DNA of 37,238 nucleotides from the NCBI GenBank assembly GCA_019310385.1, contig JAFDEK010000029.1:1-37238 (forward strand), given 5' to 3'. Source of the DNA: Deltaproteobacteria bacterium. GTDB lineage: Bacteria; Myxococcota_A; UBA9160; UBA4427. The translations under genes were made by a program, and so were the position numbers. Below, in pieces: positions 8,081 to 15,417 of the stretch (its first letter is position 1; each line of letters begins with the position of its first letter). A model generated the notes under the pieces. The model saw nothing but the letters and a program-made list of their open reading frames with translations. It did no database searches and was not told where the DNA came from.

Positions 8081-8830
8081 TCACTTCTCTGCGCTCTTCA
8101 GTCTCTTGATGATCTGCTCGGTGGTCACGACCTCGTGAGCGAGGAACTCGAAATTGGTAAGAGCTGCTTCGTATGCAGCATCTCCTGCCGCGGCGGTGGC
8201 GTCGGCGACGATGATCAAATCAAAACCGTTCTCGATTGCATCTCGGGCGTGCGACTCGATACACATGTTTGCAGACATGCCGTACAAGATGATTGTCTCG
8301 ATTCCGTACTGCCTTAGCTGGATGACGGCATCGCCAGACCAGAAGTTGCTCAACCCCTTGTGCGGATTCATGACGACCGTGTTGCTGTCCGGTTTCAGCT
8401 CCGGGTGATAGTCATGCACAAAGGTGCCCACCAAGAACATCTTGTTCTCGAACATGATCTTGTCGATGCCGTTCAAGCTCTTCCAGTCTTTGAAGTCCTT
8501 CGGCCTGTACATATGGGTGGAGTAGAAGACCGGGATGCCGATCTTTTTCGCGAGCGCCTTCAGCTTCTTCTCCTTTTGAACGACCTGGTGCTTCGTCACC
8601 GTCGGGCCGACCAGTCCCCAGGCAGGACTTTTCTCGGACAAGAAGTCGTTCTGAGGGTCGGTAACGAAGAGAGCGGTTGTCGATAGGTCGATCTCAACCG
8701 TTTCCCTCGGCATGAAGCTCTGCTTGTACACATAGTCGCCTGACTCAGCAGCAGCCGTGTTGACGTACGCCGCCGTGCTGAAGAGAGTGATCGCGATCGC
8801 CGAGCGCAAGGCTCGAATCTGCGAGTTCAT
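8081..8830 (-). CDS. exported isochorismatase-like cysteine hydrolase
   Basis: This 249-residue protein has a signal peptide (hydrophobic 11-22, likely cleavage after TAAA near residue 28) and an isochorismatase-fold domain. The expected catalytic triad is visible: Asp58 in VTDPQNDF, Lys158 in NPHKGLSNF, and Cys190 in MSANMCIESHARDA. Family members hydrolyse isochorismate, nicotinamide, N-carbamoyl compounds or other amides, mostly in the cytoplasm, so an exported member is less usual. AAGGAGGAG at 8839-8847 (minus) lies 8 bases before the ATG. Codon choice is visibly more A/T-rich (many AAA, ATT, GAA codons) than in the neighbours, suggesting possible acquisition by transfer. A 10-bp inverted repeat lies 34 bases upstream of the start. 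Confidence 0.88.
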   Translation of the reverse strand: MNSQIRALRSAIAITLFSTAAYVNTAAAESGDYVYKQSFMPRETVEIDLSTTALFVTDPQNDFLSEKSPAWGLVGPTVTKHQVVQKEKKLKALAKKIGIPVFYSTHMYRPKDFKDWKSLNGIDKIMFENKMFLVGTFVHDYHPELKPDSNTVVMNPHKGLSNFWSGDAVIQLRQYGIETIILYGMSANMCIESHARDAIENGFDLIIVADATAAAGDAAYEAALTNFEFLAHEVVTTEQIIKRLKSAEK

Positions 8831-9271
8831 GGGGACGCTCCTCCTTATTCGTCGTGGACGGTCCGTTGGCCTGTACCACCGTCAGGCCAACGAGCCGCGG
8901 CGGCGATGAAAGGCGAAGCGTACTGCGGCCTCGCGGCACAGCAAAGCGTCTCGAGCGTGAAGCCTAGGGTGAGTAGGAGCATGCGATTGGCGTCAGTGAC
9001 ACGCTTCGACCGAAAACGGAGACGATCGGCCCGCAAGGTAATTCAAGTAGGACGGGCTCCCCCTACCGGTCTTCGAGGACCGGCCCCCAGATCGCCGATC
9101 ATGCACATCAGAGATCCCGGCGCCGTCATGCCGTTCATGGTCGGGGGCGGAAGGCGAGATCAACGGAGAACTCTGTGTCCTCAACTCCTGTGGAAGATCT
9201 GGATCGTCATGTTCTGGATCGTGCATGTTGCAGATGCGGTCGCGCGCCGATCGCGCTGGAGCCCGCTCGGC
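8831..9271. other. 441-bp intergenic region
   Basis: No gene is supported here. It contains the isochorismatase ribosome site, a 10-bp inverted repeat (8864-8892), a short hairpin (CCGGTC at 9066-9071 pairing with GACCGG at 9078-9083) and an imperfect direct repeat of CTGGATCGTCATGTT type (9199-9213 and 9214-9229). The last two lie between the end of the thioesterase gene and the isochorismatase promoter. No T-run follows either hairpin, so I do not call a terminator. Confidence 0.5.
8864..8892. promoter_or_regulatory. 10-bp perfect inverted repeat, candidate operator
   Basis: CGTTGGCCTG (8864-8873) and CAGGCCAACG (8883-8892) are perfect reverse complements separated by 9 bases. The arm centres are 19 bases apart, close to two helical turns, as for dimeric repressor operators. 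The element lies 34 bases upstream of the isochorismatase-like start. It could also fold as a 5'-UTR hairpin. Confidence 0.5.
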
Positions 9272-10129
9272 TCAGGTAACGATCCGATAGATCACCGTCC
9301 CCCGCGCAATCACCGTGGCGGCCTGCTCGCCGTCGCTCCCCGCCACCTCGACTTCGCTCCAGAAGAGGTCGCCATCGCGCTGCACGCTCTTGCCGTACGC
9401 GACCAGGTCCTGGCGGGGAGGCGGAGCGAGGATCTGCGCCTGGATCGAGGGCGTCGAGGCCCTGTAGGGGCCCGGGCCCACGTCTGCCCAGGCCGCCATG
9501 GCGCCGGTGGTGTCGAAGAGGGCGAGGACGGCGCCCTCGTGGACGCCGCCTTCGCCATCGGCGTTCTTCTCGCTCCAGGGCATGACGACGCGCGCGCACG
9601 CGTTCGTCATGTGCTCGATTCCCATCCCTCGCTCCATGCAGAATGGCAGCTCCGAGACGTGGGGCCCCATGGGCCCCGGGTCCCCGGCGCCGTCGTCTCC
9701 CGCGGCGGCGAAACGCTCGGCCGCCCTGGCTCCGAAGCGTCCGCGCACCATGCTGGTCACGTGGGCGATGGACTTTCCCGCCCGGGTCGCGACGTCCACC
9801 TCGACGAAGCACAGCTCCTTGCCGCGCCGGAGCAGAGTCGCGTCGGCGATCACGTCCTCGCCGATGGCCGCGGCCAGATAGTTCACCTGGAGGCCGGCCG
9901 TGTGATAGGGACCCGCGTCGCGGCCCAGGGTGGCCCGGGTCACCGTCTGGGCGCCGATCAGCGCGAGGGATGCCGCGCAGCCCCCGTGGAGTGCCTGGCC
10001 CGGGTTGCTGTTGCGCTCGGCAAAGGGGAGCAGCAGCCGGGCCGCGCCTTCCGACACATCGTCCAGCTTCACCCCGAGCGAGGCGCCGAAGCCCGAATCC
10101 TCCACCCAGCCGCGAATCTCCTTGCTCAA
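9272..10129 (-). CDS. tandem-hotdog acyl-CoA thioesterase (PaaI-like)
   Basis: This 285-residue protein is built of two hotdog-fold thioesterase units. The first carries NPGQALHGGCAASLAL (~residues 42-57) and the second GGVHEGAVLALFDTTGA (~residues 192-208), both the helix-start motif of the PaaI/4HBT family, with the HGG signature in the first. Such enzymes hydrolyse acyl-CoA or aryl-CoA esters in the cytoplasm. The start is a TTG at 10127-10129, chosen because AGAGGA at 10137-10142 (minus) is correctly spaced and no in-frame ATG precedes it. It lies downstream of the alcohol dehydrogenase on the same strand, separated by 96 bases that hold 10-nt tandem repeats. Confidence 0.82.
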   Translation of the reverse strand: MSKEIRGWVEDSGFGASLGVKLDDVSEGAARLLLPFAERNSNPGQALHGGCAASLALIGAQTVTRATLGRDAGPYHTAGLQVNYLAAAIGEDVIADATLLRRGKELCFVEVDVATRAGKSIAHVTSMVRGRFGARAAERFAAAGDDGAGDPGPMGPHVSELPFCMERGMGIEHMTNACARVVMPWSEKNADGEGGVHEGAVLALFDTTGAMAAWADVGPGPYRASTPSIQAQILAPPPRQDLVAYGKSVQRDGDLFWSEVEVAGSDGEQAATVIARGTVIYRIVT

Positions 10130-10150
10130 TGCTGCATCCTCTTCGTCGTT

Positions 10151-10190
10151 GTTAGTTGTTGTTAGTTGTTGTTGATTATTGTTGATTATT
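10151..10190. repeat. 10-nt tandem repeats, AT-rich
   Basis: Two units of GTTAGTTGTT (10151-10170) are followed by two units of GTTGATTATT (10171-10190). This AT-rich block stands out sharply in GC-rich surroundings. It lies between the ADH stop and the thioesterase start, so on the transcribed (minus) strand it gives an A/C-rich, unstructured leader. The 10-base period matches one helical turn. Confidence 0.85.
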
Positions 10191-10225
10191 GTTCGTCGTC
10201 CCGCGGCGCTCGGGCCGCGAGTCGG

Positions 10226-11335
10226 TCAGTGCTGCGGAATGAGGCAGGAGTGGATCGACTCCTCCCCGGGAATCTCCCGCGCGAGTGTGCGGATCGCGAG
10301 CTCCGCTTCGGGCAGGGCGAAGTCGTGGGTGTGCATGCGTTCCACAGGATGGCTGCGGGCTTCGAGCAGACGAATCGCATTGCTGTAGCCCGTAGAGGTG
10401 ACGCCGATGGCGCCGTGGATCGACAGCTCCTTCACGACGACCTTGTCGGACACGAAATCGGGGATCGCCTTGAAGCCCTTCACGCCGGCCAGCACCACGG
10501 TGCCGCCAACGGCCGCAACGTCGATGGCCTGGGTGATGGGCTCGGTCGCATAGGCGGAGACCTCCACCACCACGTCCGCTCCGCGGCCGCCCGTGAGCTC
10601 CTTCACGCGCTCCGCGACGTCCTCGTTCTGTACGTCGATGGTGGCGTCGGCGCCGAATTCCCGGGCCAGGGCGAGCTTGCGCGCATCGGCCTCGAGGCCG
10701 GTCACGATGATCTTCGCCGCTCCGGCCTCGCGGCACGCGAGCACGCTGGCGAGTCCGCGCTGGCCCGGCCCCAGGATGACTACCGTGTCGCCTGGACCCG
10801 TCTGCGGAATCTCCACCGCCCAGCGGAAGCCGGCGCCCAGCGGGTTGAAGAGCGCCGCGATCTCGGGCGGGAGGCTCGGGTCGACCTTGTGCACGATGCT
10901 GCCCGGGTCGAGGAACATGTACTGCGAGTACGCGCCCCAGAGTCCGGGCTCCTCGGAGAGCGGGATGTAGGAGTAGATGCGCCGGCGCGCGCAGAGGTGA
11001 TAGCGACCCGCGAGGCACGCGGCGCAGAAGCGGCAGGAGAGCATGGTCTCGACGGCCACGCGGTCGCCCACGTCGACGCCCCAGCGCCGCGCCGCGGCGT
11101 CGCCGATGCGCTCGATGGTGCCCAGGGGCTCGTGGCCGGGCACCACGGGTGTGGGGGTGCGCAGGACGCCCTCGAACTGCTCGACATCGCTGCCGCAGAT
11201 CCCGCAGGCATCGATCCGCAGCAGCGCCGTATCGTCACCGATGTCCGGGATCGGGAGGTCCCGGGCCTCGAGTGTGCGCCGCTCAGTCAGGACCATGGCG
11301 AAGCTGCTTCGGCGTGGCACGGCGGCGGACTCCAT
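10226..11335 (-). CDS. zinc-dependent alcohol dehydrogenase (MDR family)
   Basis: This 369-residue medium-chain dehydrogenase/reductase has catalytic zinc ligands in CGICGSD (Cys44) and GHE (His68, Glu69). The structural-zinc lobe is complete, with Cys101, Cys104, Cys107 and Cys115. A Rossmann NAD(P) domain follows, with the glycine motif ILGPGQRG. Family members oxidise alcohols or polyols, or reduce aldehydes, in the cytoplasm. The frame extends further upstream, but the ATG at 11333-11335 is preferred: GAGG precedes it closely and upstream codons would overlap the divergent P450 gene. It is probably co-transcribed with the thioesterase and divergent from the P450, which suggests oxidation of a P450 hydroxylation product. 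Confidence 0.88.
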   Translation of the reverse strand: MESAAVPRRSSFAMVLTERRTLEARDLPIPDIGDDTALLRIDACGICGSDVEQFEGVLRTPTPVVPGHEPLGTIERIGDAAARRWGVDVGDRVAVETMLSCRFCAACLAGRYHLCARRRIYSYIPLSEEPGLWGAYSQYMFLDPGSIVHKVDPSLPPEIAALFNPLGAGFRWAVEIPQTGPGDTVVILGPGQRGLASVLACREAGAAKIIVTGLEADARKLALAREFGADATIDVQNEDVAERVKELTGGRGADVVVEVSAYATEPITQAIDVAAVGGTVVLAGVKGFKAIPDFVSDKVVVKELSIHGAIGVTSTGYSNAIRLLEARSHPVERMHTHDFALPEAELAIRTLAREIPGEESIHSCLIPQH

Positions 11336-11418
11336 TCGACCTCTGGGGCTCTCTATTGTAAGACTGGGGGGAGCGCGCACAAGGATGCGCCCGGAAGCGC
11401 TCGAAATCGGAGGAGTCG

Positions 11419-12690
11419 ATGGCGGACGCACGAATTCCGACGTTGGGCCCGCAAGCCGCGCAGCGAGCCGCGGTCGAGGGCAACCTCCTGGCACCCGAGG
11501 TTCTCGAGAACCCGCATCCTTTCTACGCTCGACTGCGCGAGACCGCGCCCGTCTACCCCGTGCCGGGAACCTCCGTTCATCTCGTCACCAGCAGGCCGCT
11601 CATCGAGGAGGCCCTCGAGCGCGAGGAGGACTTCTCCGCCAATCTGACTGGCGTGCTGATGACCGGCGCCGACGGCCGGCCCGCGGTCTTCGATCTCGCG
11701 AGCCTCGGCGGCACCGTGGACGCCATCGCGAACGCCGACGAGCCCTCCCACGCGGTGCATCGCAAGCTCGTTCTCCCCCAGGTGACTCCGAAGATCATTG
11801 CCGGTCTCGAGCCCACCTTGCGGGAATGGGCGCAGGAGCTCATGCAGCCGCTGCTGCAGGCGGGCCGGGGAGACTGGATCCACAGAGTCGCCAATCCCCT
11901 GCCCACCCGCGCCATGGCGTACGTCGTGGGGCTGCCCCTCGAAGACGTCGACCGCTTGTTGCGCTGGGCGATGCTGGGGACGCAGATCCTCGCGGGCACG
12001 ACCACCAGCGAGCGCATGGGCGAGGTGGCGGCGAAGACGGGGCAGATGGCGGTGTATCTCGCGCAGCACATGGAGCGGGCCCTGGCCGCTCCGGCTGGCG
12101 AGACGGCGCCTGGTGTCATCGGAGAGCTCGTCACGGGGGTTCGCGAGGGCCTGATCGACGCGAAGACCGCGGTCTCGATTCTGGTCGTGCTGGTGGGCGC
12201 TGGAGGCGAATCGACCTCGAGCCTCACGGGCAGCTCGGTGCGCATTCTGGCTGAGCAGCCGACGCTCCAGGACGAGCTGCGCCGCGATCCCTCTTTGATA
12301 CCGGCCTTCGTCGAAGAGGCGGTTCGTCTCGAGCCTTCCTTTCTCGGGCACTACCGCGCAGTCAAGCGCGCCACCCGCCTCGGAGGCGTCGATCTGCCGG
12401 AAGGATCCCACATCATGCTCATGTGGGCGGCGGCCAATCGCGACCCCGAGCAGTTCGAGCGCCCCGATGCCGTCGACCTGCAGCGCCCCAACGGCCGGGA
12501 CCATCTCTCCTTTGGCCGGGGGACGCACTTTTGCGTCGGTGCGCGCCTTGCGCGGCTCGAGGTGCGGGTGATCCTCGAGGAGCTCCTCGGCGCCAGTCGC
12601 TCCTTCGAGCTCGACCCCGAGCGTCCGCCGGAGTACGTGAAGAGCATCTTCGTGCGGCGCCACGCGCAGCTCGGGTTGCTGCTCCACTAG
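11419..12690 (+). CDS. cytochrome P450
   Basis: This 423-residue soluble class-I bacterial P450 has all family landmarks: I-helix AGGEST (261-266) with the acid/alcohol pair for oxygen activation, the ExxR motif EAVR (300-303), and the haem-binding loop FGRGTHFCVG with proximal ligand Cys372. It would hydroxylate an unidentified lipophilic substrate, taking electrons from a ferredoxin/reductase pair not encoded in this window. GGAGGAG at 11409-11415 precedes the ATG by 3 bases. The divergent ADH and downstream thioesterase and CoA-transferase suggest an oxidative route to an acyl-CoA. It converges on the CoA-transferase gene with only 20 bases between stops. Confidence 0.95.
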   Translation: MADARIPTLGPQAAQRAAVEGNLLAPEVLENPHPFYARLRETAPVYPVPGTSVHLVTSRPLIEEALEREEDFSANLTGVLMTGADGRPAVFDLASLGGTVDAIANADEPSHAVHRKLVLPQVTPKIIAGLEPTLREWAQELMQPLLQAGRGDWIHRVANPLPTRAMAYVVGLPLEDVDRLLRWAMLGTQILAGTTTSERMGEVAAKTGQMAVYLAQHMERALAAPAGETAPGVIGELVTGVREGLIDAKTAVSILVVLVGAGGESTSSLTGSSVRILAEQPTLQDELRRDPSLIPAFVEEAVRLEPSFLGHYRAVKRATRLGGVDLPEGSHIMLMWAAANRDPEQFERPDAVDLQRPNGRDHLSFGRGTHFCVGARLARLEVRVILEELLGASRSFELDPERPPEYVKSIFVRRHAQLGLLLH

Positions 12691-12710
12691 CCGCGCTCCT
12701 CGGGCTTACT

Positions 12711-15095
12711 TCACGCACCTTCGGGCCGCTGCCCGATCACCCCCTCGGCCGCCAGGGCCTCGATCTCAGGGTCGGGGATGCCCAGCTCCTGCAAGACCTC
12801 GCGATTGTGCTGGCCGAGGGTGGGCGCCGGGCTGCGCACCCAGCGTTCGACGCTCGCATAGCGGAAGGGCACGCTGGGGATGGGCTGGACGCCGGCGACG
12901 GGGTGGCGGACCTCTTCGTAGAAGCCCCGGGCGGCGATCTGCGGGTGCAGGCTGCTCTCTCTCGGATTCCACACCTGGCCGGCCGGCACGCCGGCAGCGA
13001 CGAGCTCGGCGATGAGCGCGTCGCGCTCGCGCTCGGCGATCCAGGGGCGCAGCCCCGCGTCGATGGCGTCGTGGGCGGCCCTGCGGCCCGCAAGGCTCGC
13101 GTATGCCGCGTCCCGAGCCCATCCGGGGTGACCCATCACCCGCTGCAGCGCTGCCCAGTGGGCGTCGCTTGCCACCGACAGGGCGAGCCAGCGCTCCCGG
13201 CCCGGCTCGCTCCCGCGGCAGGGGTAGAGACCCTGGGGCGCAGCCTCGGGGCAGCGGTTGCCGTCCCGCTGCATGAGCGCTCCGTAGGCGGTGAACTCGA
13301 TGAGCTGCTCCGCCGCGGCGTTGAGGGCTCCCTCCACCATGGTGCACTCGACGTGGCTTCCGCGCCCGCTGGCTTCCCGCTCTTCGAGAGCGACGAGCAG
13401 CGCAAAGGTGGCGTGCATGCCGGCCAGGGGATCGCAGGGGCCGCGTTGAATCCGGGGCTGATCGTCGCGATGACCCGTTACCCAGGCGAGGCCGGTCATC
13501 TGCTCCATGGTCTGGGCGAAGCCCGTGTTGTCCCGCCACGGACCGCTCAGGCCAAAGGCTGGCATACGCACCATGATGGTGCGGGGGTTCAGCGCGTGGA
13601 CGGTCGGCCAGTCGAGGCCGAAGTTCTCGATCACCCGCGGCGTGAAGTTCTCGATCAACACGTCCGAGTGTGCGACGAGCTTCTTCGCGATCTCGACGCC
13701 GCGTGGCCGTGTGAGGTCGAGGGTGATGCCCCGCTTGTTGGTGTTGGCCGAGAGGAAGAAGGCGCTGTACTCCCACCAGTCCTCGACCCGGCCCTTCATC
13801 ATGCCTCCCGTCGTCCGCATGCCGTCGGGGCGTTGGATGGACTCGACGTGGATCACCTCGGCGCCCAGGGTCGCGAGCATGTGGCTCGCCGACGGACCCG
13901 CCCACCAGGCGGTCAGGTCGAGCACCCGCAGGCCATTCAAGGGAAGGGGCCGCCCCGCTTCCTCCGCGGAGCTCGAGCCGGTGGCCTCGCTTCGCGCCTC
14001 CCGGGCCTCGATGCTTCCCGTGTGCTCGCCCAGCCGCGGCGCTGGCCGGGGCCGCGGAGGGCTCTGGTCGTCGATGCGATAGGGAGGGCGCGGCTGGAGG
14101 AAGCATCCGCTCGGGTCCTTCCAGAAGACTTCGCGGGCGGCCAGCTGCTCGTGGTTGCGCACGGTCTCGCCGTTGTTCACGGGGGCAACAGGGATGCGGA
14201 GCAGGCTGGCGCGATCGATGAGGTCCTGGGTGCTGTGCCGCGTCGTGTGGGCGTGGACGATCTCGTTCCACTCGCCGAAGCGCTGCATGCGGCCGTGAAC
14301 CTGGAAGAGGGCCTTGTCCTCGCGCAGGTCCGGGCGCTCGATGAGCAGCAGGAAGTCCGAGAACTGCTGGGCCGTGTTGGTGCAGAAGCCCACGTAGCCA
14401 TCGGCCGTGGGCTCGATCGAGGGGGTCTCGACGGACTGGGCCGGCCCTTCCAGCCGTACGCCCAGGAGCCGGAAGGCCAGCTCGATGAAGTTGCTCGATG
14501 CGTAGTTCATGACCTCGAGGAGTGAGAAATCGACGATCTCGCCCCGGCCGCTGCGCCGGGCACGCTGTACCGCGGCCAGGGCGGCGACCGCCCCGAAGGT
14601 GCCCCCGATCCACTCGGTGATGCGGCCGCCCGCCTGGAAGGGCTCCTGGCCCGGCAGGCCCCGGGATCCGATGGATCCGGACTCGGCCTGGACGATGAAC
14701 TCCGTCGCCGGGCGCTGCGCCCAGGGGCCCGTGCGACCGTAGGGCGTGATGGAGAGGAGCGTGAGCCGGGGCAAGCGGGCAGTGAGCTCCGCCGCGTCGA
14801 TCACGTCGGCGGCGAGGTCCTCCACCACGAGGTCGGCATCCGCAATCAGCTCGACGATCGCGGGGTCGCCGGGCCTGCCCACCACGGAGCGCTTGGACGC
14901 GTTGAGAAAGCGAAAGAGGGCCGAATCCTCGCCCGCCAGGTCGGCGCCGGTGGCGGACCAGCGCCGCAGGGGATCGCCCTCGGGCCCCTCGACCTTGACC
15001 ACATCCGCCCCCGCGTCGGCGAGGAGCTTCGTGCAGTAGGGCCCGGCGATGTGGCTCGAGAAGTCGACGACGCGCAGGTCTCCCAAGCCGTGCAT
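12711..15095 (-). CDS. two-domain CaiB/BaiF (class III) CoA-transferase
   Basis: This 794-residue protein consists of two complete class III CoA-transferase units in one chain, about twice the usual 380-410 residues. Unit 1 runs from LRVVDFSSHIAGPYC to ~350. A Pro/Arg/Glu-rich linker (~345-385) leads to unit 2, beginning LRVLDLTAWWAGPSAS. Class III enzymes move CoA between carboxylic acids through an aspartyl-CoA thioester. In unit 2 the Asp is present (Asp555 in CDPLAG). In unit 1 the matching position reads ITEWIGG, with Glu161. This suggests one active and one altered or structural half. GAGGGAG at 15101-15107 (minus) precedes the ATG. Its partner acid is unknown. Confidence 0.92.
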   Translation of the reverse strand: MHGLGDLRVVDFSSHIAGPYCTKLLADAGADVVKVEGPEGDPLRRWSATGADLAGEDSALFRFLNASKRSVVGRPGDPAIVELIADADLVVEDLAADVIDAAELTARLPRLTLLSITPYGRTGPWAQRPATEFIVQAESGSIGSRGLPGQEPFQAGGRITEWIGGTFGAVAALAAVQRARRSGRGEIVDFSLLEVMNYASSNFIELAFRLLGVRLEGPAQSVETPSIEPTADGYVGFCTNTAQQFSDFLLLIERPDLREDKALFQVHGRMQRFGEWNEIVHAHTTRHSTQDLIDRASLLRIPVAPVNNGETVRNHEQLAAREVFWKDPSGCFLQPRPPYRIDDQSPPRPRPAPRLGEHTGSIEAREARSEATGSSSAEEAGRPLPLNGLRVLDLTAWWAGPSASHMLATLGAEVIHVESIQRPDGMRTTGGMMKGRVEDWWEYSAFFLSANTNKRGITLDLTRPRGVEIAKKLVAHSDVLIENFTPRVIENFGLDWPTVHALNPRTIMVRMPAFGLSGPWRDNTGFAQTMEQMTGLAWVTGHRDDQPRIQRGPCDPLAGMHATFALLVALEEREASGRGSHVECTMVEGALNAAAEQLIEFTAYGALMQRDGNRCPEAAPQGLYPCRGSEPGRERWLALSVASDAHWAALQRVMGHPGWARDAAYASLAGRRAAHDAIDAGLRPWIAERERDALIAELVAAGVPAGQVWNPRESSLHPQIAARGFYEEVRHPVAGVQPIPSVPFRYASVERWVRSPAPTLGQHNREVLQELGIPDPEIEALAAEGVIGQRPEGA

Positions 15096-15204
15096 GGCGA
15101 CTCCCTCTGCGTCCGGCGGTGCCGGCCTGCTCCACGATAGAAGATCGTCTCGCGAAGCGAACCGCCGCGGGCGTCCCGGTGTCGAATCCCGCGCAGGCGG
15201 TCCC

Positions 15205-15232
15205 CTGACTCCTGACTCCTGACCCCTGAACC
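15205..15232. repeat. 7-nt tandem repeat, four units
   Basis: CTGACTC, CTGACTC, CTGACCC and CTGAACC follow each other without gaps. It is a short heptameric repeat in a non-coding divergent region. Confidence 0.8.
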
Positions 15233-15356
15233 CGGGGCCCGGGCTCGGGCTTCGCTGCTCGAAGGCTTGAAGATCGGTGCAGGAGTGCTAGCAAAGCCGA
15301 CCGCAGCGCAGGGGCCCGAGGATCTCCCGGGCCGGCGCGGCGGACGCGACACGGAC

Positions 15357-15407
15357 CCGGCAGAGAAGTCCGGCAGAGAGGTCCGGCAGAGAAGTCGGCA
15401 GAGGAGA
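15357..15407. repeat. 13-nt tandem repeat in the ABC-operon leader
   Basis: There are three 13-nt units of CCGGCAGAGAAGT type (15357-15369, 15370-15382, 15383-15395) and a fourth, shortened unit (15396-15407). The array ends 10 bases before the ATG of the ATPase, and its last unit contributes the purine-rich GAGGAG that may serve as ribosome site. A 13-nt unit would change spacing but not any reading frame of a CDS. Confidence 0.85.
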
Positions 15408-15417
15408 GCGAAGGCGT

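Larger units (their letters stand above)
15096..15417. other. 322-bp divergent intergenic region with two tandem-repeat blocks
   Basis: This region separates the CoA-transferase (minus) from the ABC operon (plus). It holds a heptamer repeat (15205-15232), an adjacent GC palindrome-like stretch (CCCGGGGCCCGGG at 15231-15243), and a 13-nt tandem repeat directly upstream of the ABC ATPase. No ORF is supported. Confidence 0.6.

Noticed and set aside
9066..9083. 6-bp hairpin as terminator of the thioesterase gene
   Set aside because: The stem is short, no T-run follows, and it is ~190 bases past the stop. GC-rich DNA gives many such stems by chance.
8993..9226. 77-codon minus-strand ORF between thioesterase and isochorismatase-like genes
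   Set aside because: It has no ribosome site and no family resemblance, and its start lies within an imperfect direct repeat.
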